NCBI GenBank assembly: GCA_001942185.1
Contig: MKJV01000080.1
Location: 39,120-103,119, forward strand
From: Pseudonocardia sp. CNS-004
GTDB taxonomy: Bacteria; Actinomycetota; Actinomycetes; Mycobacteriales; Pseudonocardiaceae
Length of the DNA stretch: 64,000 nucleotides
Reading direction: 5' to 3'
Below, piece after piece: positions 48,924-56,995 of the stretch (position 1 is the first letter of the stretch; each line of letters begins with the position of its first letter). Below the pieces are notes generated by a model. That model was not told the DNA's origin and ran no database searches. It saw nothing but the letters and a program-made list of their open reading frames with translations. Position numbers and translations under genes: made by a program.

Positions 48924-48977
48924 GTGAACGGGGCGGGACATGGACTCAGAGTCCACGTTCCGCCCCGTTCACTTTTT
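48924..48977 (+). terminator. Rho-independent terminator after rplI
   Basis: GTGAACGGGGCGGGA pairs with TTCCGCCCCGTTCAC and is followed by TTTTT. The loop itself contains TGGACTCAGAGTCCA, a second hairpin. It ends the rpsF operon. Confidence 0.92.
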
Positions 48978-49134
48978 CCCGGAACGATCGAGCGGTGCCG
49001 CGGCACCCGTCCAGGCGGCGCGCCGGAAGGTGACGCCGACGTCGCCGAGTGATCGGTCGGACGCGCCGAGTGGGCGATCTCGGAGGGGTTCCGACACGCC
49101 GAGCGCCCCGATTGCGGCGTGTCGCGAGAGAAAG

Positions 49135-49264
49135 TTGTCCACACCTTCATATTGTGCTGTGACCTGCTGATATTCGCTCGAACGGTGAGTTGTCCCCACG
49201 TTCTCCACAGGTTGCTCCCTACATGTGCCCGGGTCGGCGACCATCCGTCCCCAGCCGGTCCACA
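49135..49264. promoter_or_regulatory. Cluster of DnaA boxes upstream of dnaB
   Basis: The 457-base spacer between the rplI terminator and dnaB contains TTGTCCACA (49135-49143, perfect), TTGTCCCCA (49190-49198), TTCTCCACA (49201-49209) and CGGTCCACA (49256-49264), all in the same orientation, with AT-rich DNA (CTTCATATTGTG) between the first two. A probable dnaB -10 is TACAAT (49406-49411). Confidence 0.7.
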
Positions 49265-49434
49265 GGCTCGCGCACAGGTCGGTTTGGAGGCTCCGGTGCA
49301 TGCCCTTAACCTCGCGTTCGGGGTGCGAGGACTCGACCCGGCCGACAGGTTCCGTTATCCGGGCCGTCATCCGGACGTCGTCGAGCGGATCGAACCTTTG
49401 TTCGATACAATGGCGGCAGGGGGTGACGCTGCGT

Positions 49435-52074
49435 ATGGCTCTGGCTGACGACCGTCCGGCGGGAAGGCCTCGCCCGGTCCGGTCCGCAGACGAGGGGGCC
49501 GATCCGAACGGCGCGTTCGACCGGCAGCCGCCGCAGGACCTCACGGCCGAGCAGTCGGTGCTCGGCGGCATGCTGCTGTCCAAGGACGCGATCGCCGACG
49601 TCGTCGAGGTCATCCGCCCCGACGACTTCTACCGGCCCGCCCACCAGACCGTCTACGACTGCATCCTCGACCTGTACGGCCGCGGCGAGCCCGCCGACGC
49701 CGTCACCGTGTCCGCGGAGCTGCAGCGCCGCGGCGAGCTGATCCGGCTGGGCGGCGCGCCGTACCTGCACACGCTCATCGCCACGGTGCCCACCGCCGCC
49801 AACGCGGCCTACTACGCCGAGATCGTCGCCGAGAAGGCGATCCTGCGCAGGCTCGTCGAGGCCGGCACGCGCATCGTGCAGCTGGGCTACCACGGTGCCG
49901 ACGGCGCCGAGGTCAACGATGTCGTCGACCGCGCGCAGGCCGCCATCTACGAGGTCACCGAGCGCAGCACCAGCGAGGATTTCGTCGCGCTGGAGGAGCT
50001 GCTGCAGCCCACGATGGACGAGATCGACGCCATCGCGTCGCGCGGTGGGGTCGCGCTCGGCGTGCCCACCGGGTTCGCCGACCTCGACGCCGTCACCAAC
50101 GGGCTGCACGCGGGGCAGATGATCGTCGTGGCGGCCCGTCCTGGTCTCGGGAAGGCACTGGCGCTCGACACCCCTCTGGCCACCCCCGTCGGGTGGACCA
50201 CGATGGATGAGGTCGCCGTCGGCGATCTGCTCCTCGACGCCGACGGTCGTCCGACGAGGGTCGTGGCGGCCACGGGAGTACTTCACGGGCGCCCCTGCTT
50301 CGAGGTCGAATTCTCGGACGGCACCGTCATCGTGGCGGATGCCTCGCACCAGTGGCTCACCTCCGATCGCGTCGCGCGCCGCGCGAAACAGGAGGCGCGT
50401 GTGCGTGGCGGCGCGCCGCGAGTGCGGCCAGCGGTGCGCACCACTGCCGAGATCGCCGCCACGCTCCGGTGCGCCACCGCCGACGGCCGCGTGAACCACT
50501 CGATCGACACCTGTGCCCCACTGCAGCTCCCCGAGCGCGATCTCCCGATCGGCCCGTACACGCTCGGCGTGTGGCTGGGTGACGGCACATCGGCGGCTGC
50601 ATCGTTCACCTCCGATGATCCGGAGATCGCGGAGTACGTCGCGGACGAGGGCTACCGAGTCGTGTCACTGCCGCACCGACGCTTCGGCATCCGGCTTCCG
50701 GCCTTGGACGCCCCGGAGCCTCGCGCGTGTGTGGTGTGTGGCTCCACCTTCGTTCCCCGCACCAGCGAGGTCCGCACGTGTGGTCAGTCGTGCGGTGGTC
50801 GCGCTCGCTTCGTGTCGGAGCCGGTGCCCGCTCCGACGTGCCCCGATTGCGGCGGCCCGTCGTCCGGTTTCCTGCGCTGCGCCGCCTGCCATGCCGATCA
50901 CGGCACGGTCCAGGCCCAGCTGCGCACCCTCGGCGTGCTCGGGGCGAAGCACGTGCCGCAGGAGTACCTGCGTGCGTCGGAGCGGCAGCGGCGAGCGCTG
51001 CTCGCCGGGCTCATGGACACCGACGGTAGCGTCACGCGCACTGGCAACCTCCAGTTCTGCGTGACGAGCCGTGCGCTTTTCGATGGGGTGCGCGAGCTCG
51101 TCGTGAGCCTCGGCTACCGCTGTTCGACCACCACGAAGCGGGTGCGTGGGCGCAGCGAGGAGTCGTCCACGGCGTACATCCTCAACTTCAGCACCGAGGA
51201 CGAGATCTTCCGGCTCGATCGCAAGCGCAAGCTCCACAAGGAGTGCTTCGCTGCATCCGCCTACCACCGTGAGAGGCCGCGTTACATCGTCGACGTGCGA
51301 CCGGTGCCGAGCGTGCCCGTCCGGTGCGTCGAGGTCGACAATGCCGAGCACCTCTATCTGGCCGGGCACTCGATGGTGCCGACGCACAACTCCACGCTCG
51401 GGCTGGACTTCGCCAGGTCGTGCTCGGTGAAGCACGGTCTCACGAGCGTCGTGTTCTCCCTGGAGATGAGCAAGTCCGAGATCGTCATGCGCCTGTTGTC
51501 GGCCGAGGCGAGGATCCGGCTGGCCGACATGCGCGCCGGCCGGATGAGCGACGACGACTGGACTCGCATGGCGCGTCGGATGAGCGAGATCAGCGAGGCG
51601 CCGCTGTTCATCGACGACTCGCCCAACCTCACGCTGATGGAGATCCGCGCCAAGGCGCGCCGGCTCAAGCAGCGCCACGACCTCAAGCTCGTCATCCTCG
51701 ACTACCTGCAGCTGATGACGTCAGGGCGCAAGGTGGAGTCGCGGCAGCAGGAGGTGTCGGAGTTCTCCCGGCAGATCAAGCTCCTCGCGAAGGAGCTGGA
51801 GGTGCCGGTGGTGGCGATGAGCCAGCTGAACCGCGGCCCGGAGCAGCGCACCGACAAGCGCCCGCAGCTGTCCGACCTGCGTGAGTCGGGGTCCATCGAG
51901 CAGGACGCCGACATGGTGATCCTCCTGCACCGCCCCGACGCGTTCGAGCGCGACGACCCGCGGGCGGGCGAGGCCGACCTGATCCTGGCCAAGCACCGTA
52001 ACGGCCCCACGAGCACCATCACGGTGGCCCACCAGCTGCACTACAGCCGCTTCTCCGATCTCGCCCACGGCTGA
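49435..52074 (+). CDS. dnaB: Replicative DNA helicase DnaB, with in-frame intein
   Basis: A hexameric helicase that unwinds DNA at the fork. N-domain: PPQDLTAEQSVLGGMLLSKD and IRPDDFYRPAHQTVYDCILD. The RecA core starts at ALGVPTGFADLDAVTNGLHA. Walker A is split: ARPGLGK before and STLGLDFARS after a 412-residue intein. Walker B LVILDYLQLM and MSQLNRGPEQRTDKRPQLSD follow. 879 residues as encoded, about 467 after splicing. ATG 49435. The upstream DnaA boxes suggest replication-linked control. No frame break in this long gene. Confidence 0.97.
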   Translation: MALADDRPAGRPRPVRSADEGADPNGAFDRQPPQDLTAEQSVLGGMLLSKDAIADVVEVIRPDDFYRPAHQTVYDCILDLYGRGEPADAVTVSAELQRRGELIRLGGAPYLHTLIATVPTAANAAYYAEIVAEKAILRRLVEAGTRIVQLGYHGADGAEVNDVVDRAQAAIYEVTERSTSEDFVALEELLQPTMDEIDAIASRGGVALGVPTGFADLDAVTNGLHAGQMIVVAARPGLGKALALDTPLATPVGWTTMDEVAVGDLLLDADGRPTRVVAATGVLHGRPCFEVEFSDGTVIVADASHQWLTSDRVARRAKQEARVRGGAPRVRPAVRTTAEIAATLRCATADGRVNHSIDTCAPLQLPERDLPIGPYTLGVWLGDGTSAAASFTSDDPEIAEYVADEGYRVVSLPHRRFGIRLPALDAPEPRACVVCGSTFVPRTSEVRTCGQSCGGRARFVSEPVPAPTCPDCGGPSSGFLRCAACHADHGTVQAQLRTLGVLGAKHVPQEYLRASERQRRALLAGLMDTDGSVTRTGNLQFCVTSRALFDGVRELVVSLGYRCSTTTKRVRGRSEESSTAYILNFSTEDEIFRLDRKRKLHKECFAASAYHRERPRYIVDVRPVPSVPVRCVEVDNAEHLYLAGHSMVPTHNSTLGLDFARSCSVKHGLTSVVFSLEMSKSEIVMRLLSAEARIRLADMRAGRMSDDDWTRMARRMSEISEAPLFIDDSPNLTLMEIRAKARRLKQRHDLKLVILDYLQLMTSGRKVESRQQEVSEFSRQIKLLAKELEVPVVAMSQLNRGPEQRTDKRPQLSDLRESGSIEQDADMVILLHRPDAFERDDPRAGEADLILAKHRNGPTSTITVAHQLHYSRFSDLAHG
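50155..51390 (+). other. Class 3 intein with LAGLIDADG endonuclease in the DnaB P-loop
   Basis: A 412-residue protein intron that excises itself. It begins ALALDTPLATPVGWTTM, with Ala instead of Cys/Ser, and ends MVPTHN before Ser. The class 3 set is present: Trp67 in block B (ASHQWLT), Cys391 in block F (VRCVEVDN) and Thr410 in block G (PTHN). Homing endonuclease blocks are LGVWLGDGT and LLAGLMDTDGSV. Between them sit two zinc-ribbon-like units (CVVC...CGQSC; CPDC...CAAC), perhaps aiding DNA recognition. Confidence 0.9.
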
Positions 52075-52090
52075 CCGGGCTGTGTGTAGG

Positions 52091-52149
52091 TTCTCAAACT
52101 TTACTTCATTTTCTCAGAGCTAACTTCATCTGTACTTCATAAGTGAAGT
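52091..52149. promoter_or_regulatory. Direct repeats and palindrome in the low-GC leader of the defence island
   Basis: TTCTCAAACTTTACTTCAT (52091-52109) and TTCTCAGAGCTAACTTCAT (52111-52129) are repeats with a 20-base period. A third ACTTCA opens the palindrome ACTTCA-TAAG-TGAAGT (52134-52149). The stretch is AT-rich in a GC-rich genome and precedes the first small ORF, so it is probably an operator for a DNA-binding regulator. Confidence 0.65.
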
Positions 52150-52202
52150 GGAAATGAGATTTACCGCATTCCAGCACTTGATCAATCTCGAAGGAGCACC
52201 CC

Positions 52203-52469
52203 GTGGCTGTTCCAAACCCATCTGGCCTTGTCTTCGACCGCTACGACGGCTCCCTCACCACCGACAAGACCCGCACCACTGATGATGTAGATGCTCGTCG
52301 TGAGCAGTGGTCGAAGGGTGTTGACGTGGCAGCTCAGGAGGCAACCGCCTGGACGACGTTCGGCAATGAACTCGCTGAGTTGGTCAGCAAGCTCCAGGCG
52401 CTTTCTACCCATCGGCCCTATGAGTGGTCTGACCAGTCCGCCCGAAGTCGAGCCCGGCGTCTTCGGTGA
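52203..52469 (+). CDS. Small protein of unknown function, first ORF of the defence island
   Basis: 88 residues from GTG 52203, six bases after AAGGAG. The protein is charged, without membrane segment: LVFDRYDGSLTTDKTRTTDD, then helix-forming TTFGNELAELVSKLQALST. I recognise no family. Codon use is less GC-biased than the core genes, fitting acquired DNA. Its end overlaps the next small ORF in another frame by 50 bases. It may be a regulator, an antitoxin-like protein or an accessory part of the CBASS module 290 bases downstream. Confidence 0.55.
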   Translation: MAVPNPSGLVFDRYDGSLTTDKTRTTDDVDARREQWSKGVDVAAQEATAWTTFGNELAELVSKLQALSTHRPYEWSDQSARSRARRLR

Positions 52470-52617
52470 TGGCACCGAAGTGCCGCGTCATGGGGTCAAC
52501 GGTGAGGAAATGATCGGTCACCTCACAGCGCTGATGCGTGACTCCCGGGCTATCGGCGCTGCCTACGAGGCCGCTGGCCATCGGCTCGCGGGAGCCGTCA
52601 CAGAACCCGCCGCGTAG
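52420..52617 (+). CDS. Small hypothetical protein overlapping the preceding ORF
   Basis: 65 residues from ATG 52420: SGLTSPPEVEPGVFGDGTEV, then a helical end EEMIGHLTALMRDSRAIGAA. No ribosome site is visible, so translation would be coupled to the upstream ORF. It could instead be the distal part of one longer protein, but joining the frames would need two missing bases or one extra, unlike every other break in the window. Function unknown. Confidence 0.4.
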   Translation: MSGLTSPPEVEPGVFGDGTEVPRHGVNGEEMIGHLTALMRDSRAIGAAYEAAGHRLAGAVTEPAA

Positions 52618-52756
52618 GCGCGACGCCCATGGCCCCAGCCATACTTGAACCCCAGTGCAGTGAATATCCAGTGACCGTCGCTCTTCCGCGGCATCTACGG
52701 ACCTGGGAGGAACCCACCTGGGTGCACCTCTTGGTCGAGTACACGGTGGGGGAGAA

Positions 52757-53359
52757 GTGGTGATAGAGCCAGCAGTTAATGTAGAGCGAGAGGAGTACCT
52801 GCTCGCACAGGTCCGCGAGGCGTTCGGCCGAGTAGTCTACAGCCACAAGACCCACGAGAAGCAAGCGGACATCTGCTTCAGGCGACACCGGTGGCAGCAA
52901 GGTGTGCTGGTCGCCTTCACTGCTGTCAGCACCGGCACGTTCCTCGCGTCCGTGCTCGGCGTGCTGGGCAACCAGGTCCTGACCAGCCTCGCGACCTCGT
53001 TCATCGCCCTCGTCGTCAGCGCGCTGAGCCTCGCCTCCAAGAGCTTCAAGTTCAGCGAGGAGTCCGAGGTGCACCGCAAGATCGCCTCGCAGCTGTGGGA
53101 CGTGCGCGAGTCGTACCTGTCGCTGATCGCCGACCTGATGTCCGGCGCGACGGTGCCTGCGGATGCTCGAGTGCGCCGCGACGAGCTCCAGGAGGCCACG
53201 CGTGCGGCTTACGCCGACGCGCCCCGGACCACGTCCAAGGCTTACCGCCGAGCGCAGGACGGACTCAAGAACAACGAGGAGCTGACCTTCACCTCCCGCG
53301 AGATTGATCTGTTCGTCCCAGAGGCGCTCCGTCTCAATGAAGGTGAGGCGGGACGATGA
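52757..53359 (+). CDS. SLATT-domain two-TM protein, predicted CBASS effector
   Basis: SLATT proteins (SMODS- and SLOG-associating 2TM effectors) are thought to form membrane pores when a nucleotide signal is made, killing the infected cell. After a helical N-terminus (EEYLLAQVREAFGRVVYSHK) come two membrane segments (about residues 49-70 and 75-93) and a cytoplasmic helical part (SEESEVHRKIASQLWDVRES). 200 residues; GTG 52757 or 52760 follows GGGGGAG. The ATGA overlap with the CD-NTase gene ties the two together. Confidence 0.85.
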   Translation: MVIEPAVNVEREEYLLAQVREAFGRVVYSHKTHEKQADICFRRHRWQQGVLVAFTAVSTGTFLASVLGVLGNQVLTSLATSFIALVVSALSLASKSFKFSEESEVHRKIASQLWDVRESYLSLIADLMSGATVPADARVRRDELQEATRAAYADAPRTTSKAYRRAQDGLKNNEELTFTSREIDLFVPEALRLNEGEAGR

Positions 53360-54647
53360 AGGTGGACAAGATCTTCGATGCCCTGCTTGAGAACCTGAAG
53401 GTCGGCGACGCCAGCACCACCGTCGCCGCACGTCGCGACGAGATCACGAAGGCGTTGAACCAGGACTTCCGATCGGTCGAGGGCTCCACCGCGAATCGGC
53501 TCATGGTCGGCTCCTACGGCCGGCACACCGCGATCCGCGGCGTCTCAGACCTGGACATGATCTACATCCTCCCGGCCAGCCTCCGCTCGAGCTACAGCAG
53601 CGAGACGGGACCCCGGAGGATCCTCGACCGTGTTCGGGACGATCTGACTGCGCGGTACCCGAACACCGACATACGCGTCGACCAGTGCGTCGTGCGTGTG
53701 CAGTTCACGAGTAACAAGTTCAAGTTCGAGGTGCAGCCAGCATTCGAGAACAGCGATGGCAGCTTCGACTACCCCGACACGAAGGCCAAGAGCTGGAAGA
53801 CCACCAAGCCGCGCAAGGAGATCACTGCGACGAAGGACTGCAACAACCGTACATCGACGAACATGCGCCACCTCGCTCGGATGGCCCGGGCGTGGAAGGA
53901 CACGAACGGCGTGGTAGCGGGTGGCCTGCTCATCGACACGCTCGTCTACCGGTTCTTCTCGACCACGTCCGAGTATGACGACAAGGGGAGCCTCTGGTTC
54001 GGCTTCATGGTCAGGGACTTCTTCGAGTTCCTCATGAACGAGCCGGACAAGGACTACTACCTCGCGCTGGGCAGCAACCAGCGGGTGAACGTGAAGAAGC
54101 GGTTCCAACCGAAGGCGAAGAAGGCGTACAACCGCTGCATCGAGGCCATCGCCAAAGAGGGCACGGCATCCGCGAACAAGAAATGGCGCGAGGTGTTCGG
54201 GTCGGCGGTTCCGCTGGAAGTCACCAAGTCCGCCCGCTCGTTCAAGGACACCGAGGAGTTCATCGAGAGCCGGTACCTCGTCGACATCAGCGAGTCGCTC
54301 GCGATCGACTGCAAGGTCACGCAGAAGGGATGGCGAACGGCGTCACTCCGGGAGATGCTCAAGAACAAGACCTTGCTGCTCCCGAGCAAGGAGCTCGACT
54401 CATCATCATCGAGTGCAGCGTCTCGTACCCGTATGACGTGAAGTGGAAGGTGCTGAACCGCGGAGACGAGGCCGAGCGTCGGAACAACATCCGCGGGGAG
54501 ATCATCTCGTCCAACCGTGCCGGCAACGCTCGACACGAGCGGACCAGCTTCCGTGGCGAGCACGTCGTCGAGTGCTACATCATGAAGGGCGGGATCGTGG
54601 TCGCACGGGACGTCATCGACGTGCCGATCAGCACTAACGCCGCTTAG
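53356..54647 (+). CDS. CD-NTase (SMODS nucleotidyltransferase) with C-terminal AGS-C sensor domain (frame break near 54405)
   Basis: Predicted to make a cyclic di- or oligonucleotide on phage infection and so activate the SLATT effector. The catalytic motif is GSYGRHTAIRGVSDLDMIYI (GS 52-53, Asp65, Asp67), and the third acid is Glu125 in KFEVQPAF rather than the common Asp. The C-terminal WKVLNRGDEAERRNNIRGEI and VVECYIMKGGIVVARDVI match the AGS-C nucleotide-sensor domain. It lies in the next frame; one base seems missing near 54405. About 430 residues. Confidence 0.85.
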
Positions 54648-55475
54648 GACGACTTGGCGCCGACGCCGCCGACACCAAACCCGCGCCAGCCACAACCGAC
54701 GCAGCGGCCACCGACCGCCATGACCTGAACTGCCCACCTCATCCATCCCCGCTGCCCCGAACAAGCCCGGGACTTGTCGTTCGGCCGTATGGGTGGATTC
54801 AATGTGGGCTATATGGGTGTTCGTCCTCGAAAACCCCGAGCCAATCAAGATCGACATGTCGTCGGCGGCGGCGAGACCCTACACGTGCGACGGATCCGCA
54901 GCGCCGGCTGCCACGAGATCCGCGGCGTGCTCACCCGGTCGGTCCAGCCGTGCGGTTTTCGGCCATGCCGAGGCGATCACGTTCGGCGTCGACGCCCGGG
55001 CCGACGGGAGCCCGGGACGCGGCACATCCATGATCGATTCGACCGGCGCGGGATCGCCCTCGGCCGGGCGCCCAACGCCCTCTCGGACCGATCAAGACCC
55101 GATGATCGGTCCGACAAGCGCTGCAGCGACCTCGCGGCGGCGAACAACGTCATCTCGCATCGATCAAGGCGCGACGGTCGAGGAGCTGGGTGCGCTGGCC
55201 AGGACAGCACCCGAGTCCCAGTCAGCCACTCGGGCTGCCGGCCTGCCACCGGGGGTGTCGCCGGCCGACCGGGGGTGCGATCACCGGAAGTGGTCCGAGA
55301 GCGCCAGATGCGTCGCGCTGGCACCACTCCCGCCGATCATGTGCGGGTCGATCGTCGATAGTGGTGGCGGGACGACAGATCAGGCGTCCCGGCACCATTT
55401 CTGGCGATCACGGGCCGCCGGCCCTGCACCCCGTCGCTGATCGTCTCCGCGAGAACGGCCGATTCGGCAGGCCCT
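54648..55475. repeat. Gene-free spacer with intergenic dispersed repeat, copy B (about 54960-55430)
   Basis: No gene is evident between the CD-NTase and the tautomerase. From about 55030 to 55210 it aligns with 36580-36750 (copy C), and from 55268 to 55427 with 1302-1440 (copy A). The hairpin equivalent is GGTGGCGGGACG with CGTCCCGGCACC around a loop with ACAGATCA. Stem bases differ from copy A mostly in pairs, while the loop is kept. 54648-54950 is unremarkable spacer. Confidence 0.65.
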
Positions 55476-55862
55476 CTAGGTGAGCACGACCTCGCCGCCG
55501 ACGCCGCTGCGTCCCGCGGGCGTGCCCACCAGCTCCACGGTCGTACCGGCGCGTACCCGCTCGCCGAAGACCGTCACCAGTGCGTCGGTGACGCCGGTGA
55601 CCAGCCGCATCACGATGTCGTCCGCGTCCGGGCGGGAGAACGCGGCGTCCTTGATGCCGAACGTGACGCGGGGTGCCGGCGCGTCCGCGGGCCGGCCGGC
55701 GATCCCCCACCGACCGGGCGGAATCCCGACGAGCTGCACGACCGCGATCTCGCGGGCCCACTCGCCGTAGACGGCGACGACGGCATCGGTGAGGGCCGAG
55801 ATCACCTCCGCTTCGCGGCCGGTCAGGTCGGGCTCGTTGGCGTACACGATCAGATGGGGCAT
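55476..55862 (-). CDS. Tautomerase-family protein (two 4-OT-like repeats)
   Basis: 4-oxalocrotonate tautomerase superfamily. The ATG at 55862 is followed by the catalytic N-terminal Pro (MPHLIVYANEPDLTGREAEV). The second half repeats the first: VVQLVGIPPGRWGIAGRP is echoed by VELVGTPAGRSGVGG, giving a fused 128-residue dimer-like chain. Substrate unknown. Divergent from a MarR gene with a shared palindrome, so it is probably the regulated target. Confidence 0.8.
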   Translation of the reverse strand: MPHLIVYANEPDLTGREAEVISALTDAVVAVYGEWAREIAVVQLVGIPPGRWGIAGRPADAPAPRVTFGIKDAAFSRPDADDIVMRLVTGVTDALVTVFGERVRAGTTVELVGTPAGRSGVGGEVVLT

Positions 55863-55883
55863 ACCGTCCTCCGGAGCACACGA

Positions 55884-55902
55884 GAAACCTTTGGTTTCAA
55901 AG
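55884..55902. promoter_or_regulatory. MarR-type operator between tautomerase and marR
   Basis: Two overlapping perfect palindromes, GAAACC-TTT-GGTTTC (55884-55898) and CTTTG-GTTT-CAAAG (55889-55902), lie in the 59-base divergent spacer. AT-rich and centrally placed, they would cover both promoters. Confidence 0.7.
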
Positions 55903-55921
55903 CTACTGACGAGAGTAGGGC

Positions 55922-56392
55922 GTGTCCACACCAGAAGCCGTCGACGCAGCGGTGCGCCAGCTGATGCTCGTGTTCCCGCGCCTGGTCGGCCGGATCAAGA
56001 AGTTGCCTCCTCCTGCGGCGCTGCGGTCGCTGGACCTGACGCCGCGGCACCTGTCGCTGCTGTCGATGCTGCTCCTCGACGGCCCGCTCACCGTGTCCGA
56101 GCTGGCGGAACGGCTGGGCGTGGCGCCGACGACGGTGAGCCTCCTGGTGAGCGAACTGAGCAGCAAGGACGTTCTCCACCGGCGTCCCGACGACGAGGAC
56201 CGCCGCAGGCGGATCATCGACCTGCACGACGACGTCCGCCCCGCCGTCACCCGCTGGCTCGCGCCCGGCGCGCGGGCGTGGCGCGAGGCCCTCGGCCCGC
56301 TGACCCCCGCCGAGCGCCGCGTCGTGGTCGAGACCCTGCTCGCCTACGAGGCCGCGGTCACGAGGACGCTCGGCGAGGATCCCGATCCGTGA
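55922..56392 (+). CDS. MarR-family transcriptional regulator
   Basis: A winged-helix dimeric repressor. RHLSLLSMLLLDGPLTVSEL and AERLGVAPTTVSLLVSELSS form the DNA-reading helices; DDEDRRRRIIDLHDDVRPAV is the wing. 156 residues from GTG 55922. Divergent from the tautomerase, sharing its operator; ligand unknown. Its 3' end overlaps the convergent gene by 35 bases. Confidence 0.88.
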   Translation: MSTPEAVDAAVRQLMLVFPRLVGRIKKLPPPAALRSLDLTPRHLSLLSMLLLDGPLTVSELAERLGVAPTTVSLLVSELSSKDVLHRRPDDEDRRRRIIDLHDDVRPAVTRWLAPGARAWREALGPLTPAERRVVVETLLAYEAAVTRTLGEDPDP

Positions 56393-56965
56393 GCGCCCGC
56401 CGCCCGGTCACGACGAGCAGGACGTCCTTCACCGGCATCCGCACCGGGCTCCCGTCGCCGATCGACACGTCGGTGTCGGTGGCCACGAGCCGGGTCCCGT
56501 CCAGGCGCACGCCGAAGTAGTCGAAGTTGCGGGGTCCGGCGCCCCGCAGGACGGTCGCGATCGCTCGGCGGGCGGCGCAGGCAGGCCCAGCGGCTCGGTG
56601 ATGTCCAGCCCGTGGATCACGTCGTGGCTGAGGGCTCCGACCTCGCCCCCGCCCGGTGGCCGCCAGCCGTGCCGGATGTTGTCCCGCAGCTGCGCGACCA
56701 GCCCGTCGTCGGTCAGGGCCGCGGTGTCCGCGCGGGCCGTGCGGTCGGCGTAGCGGTCGAAGGAGAAGCGGGCCCGCGCCAGGCCGGTCACGAACCGCAG
56801 CGGGCTCGTCCGGAACGGCATCGTCATGTGCGCGACGACCTCGCGCACCCGCCAGCCGGCGCACAGGGACGGGCTACCCCACTGCTCGGGGGTGAGCCCT
56901 TCCAGGAGCGAGAGCAGCCGGGCGCGCTCCGCGCAGGTCTCTTCGAAGATCTCGGATTCCGTCAT
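56358..56965 (-). CDS. Maleylpyruvate isomerase/DinB-like mycothiol-dependent protein (frame break near 56563)
   Basis: DinB/MDMPI fold: ERARLLSLLEGLTPEQWGSP, LCAGWRVREVVAHMTMPFR and SHDVIHGLDITEPLGLP supply the metal-binding His residues; RIATVLRGAG, NFDYFGVRLDGTRLVATDTD and VRMPVKDVLLVVTGRRAL continue after one missing base. About 202 residues, ATG 56965. Many relatives are mycothiol-dependent detoxification enzymes, though the actual reaction is unknown. Confidence 0.82.
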
Positions 56966-56995
56966 GGAGGTGCATACGTCCGGCGGCCCGGGAAC

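Noticed and set aside
52203..52617. Treating the two small island ORFs as one frameshifted gene
   Set aside because: Joining them needs a shift opposite to every other break in the window (two missing bases or one extra), so I kept them separate with low confidence in the second.
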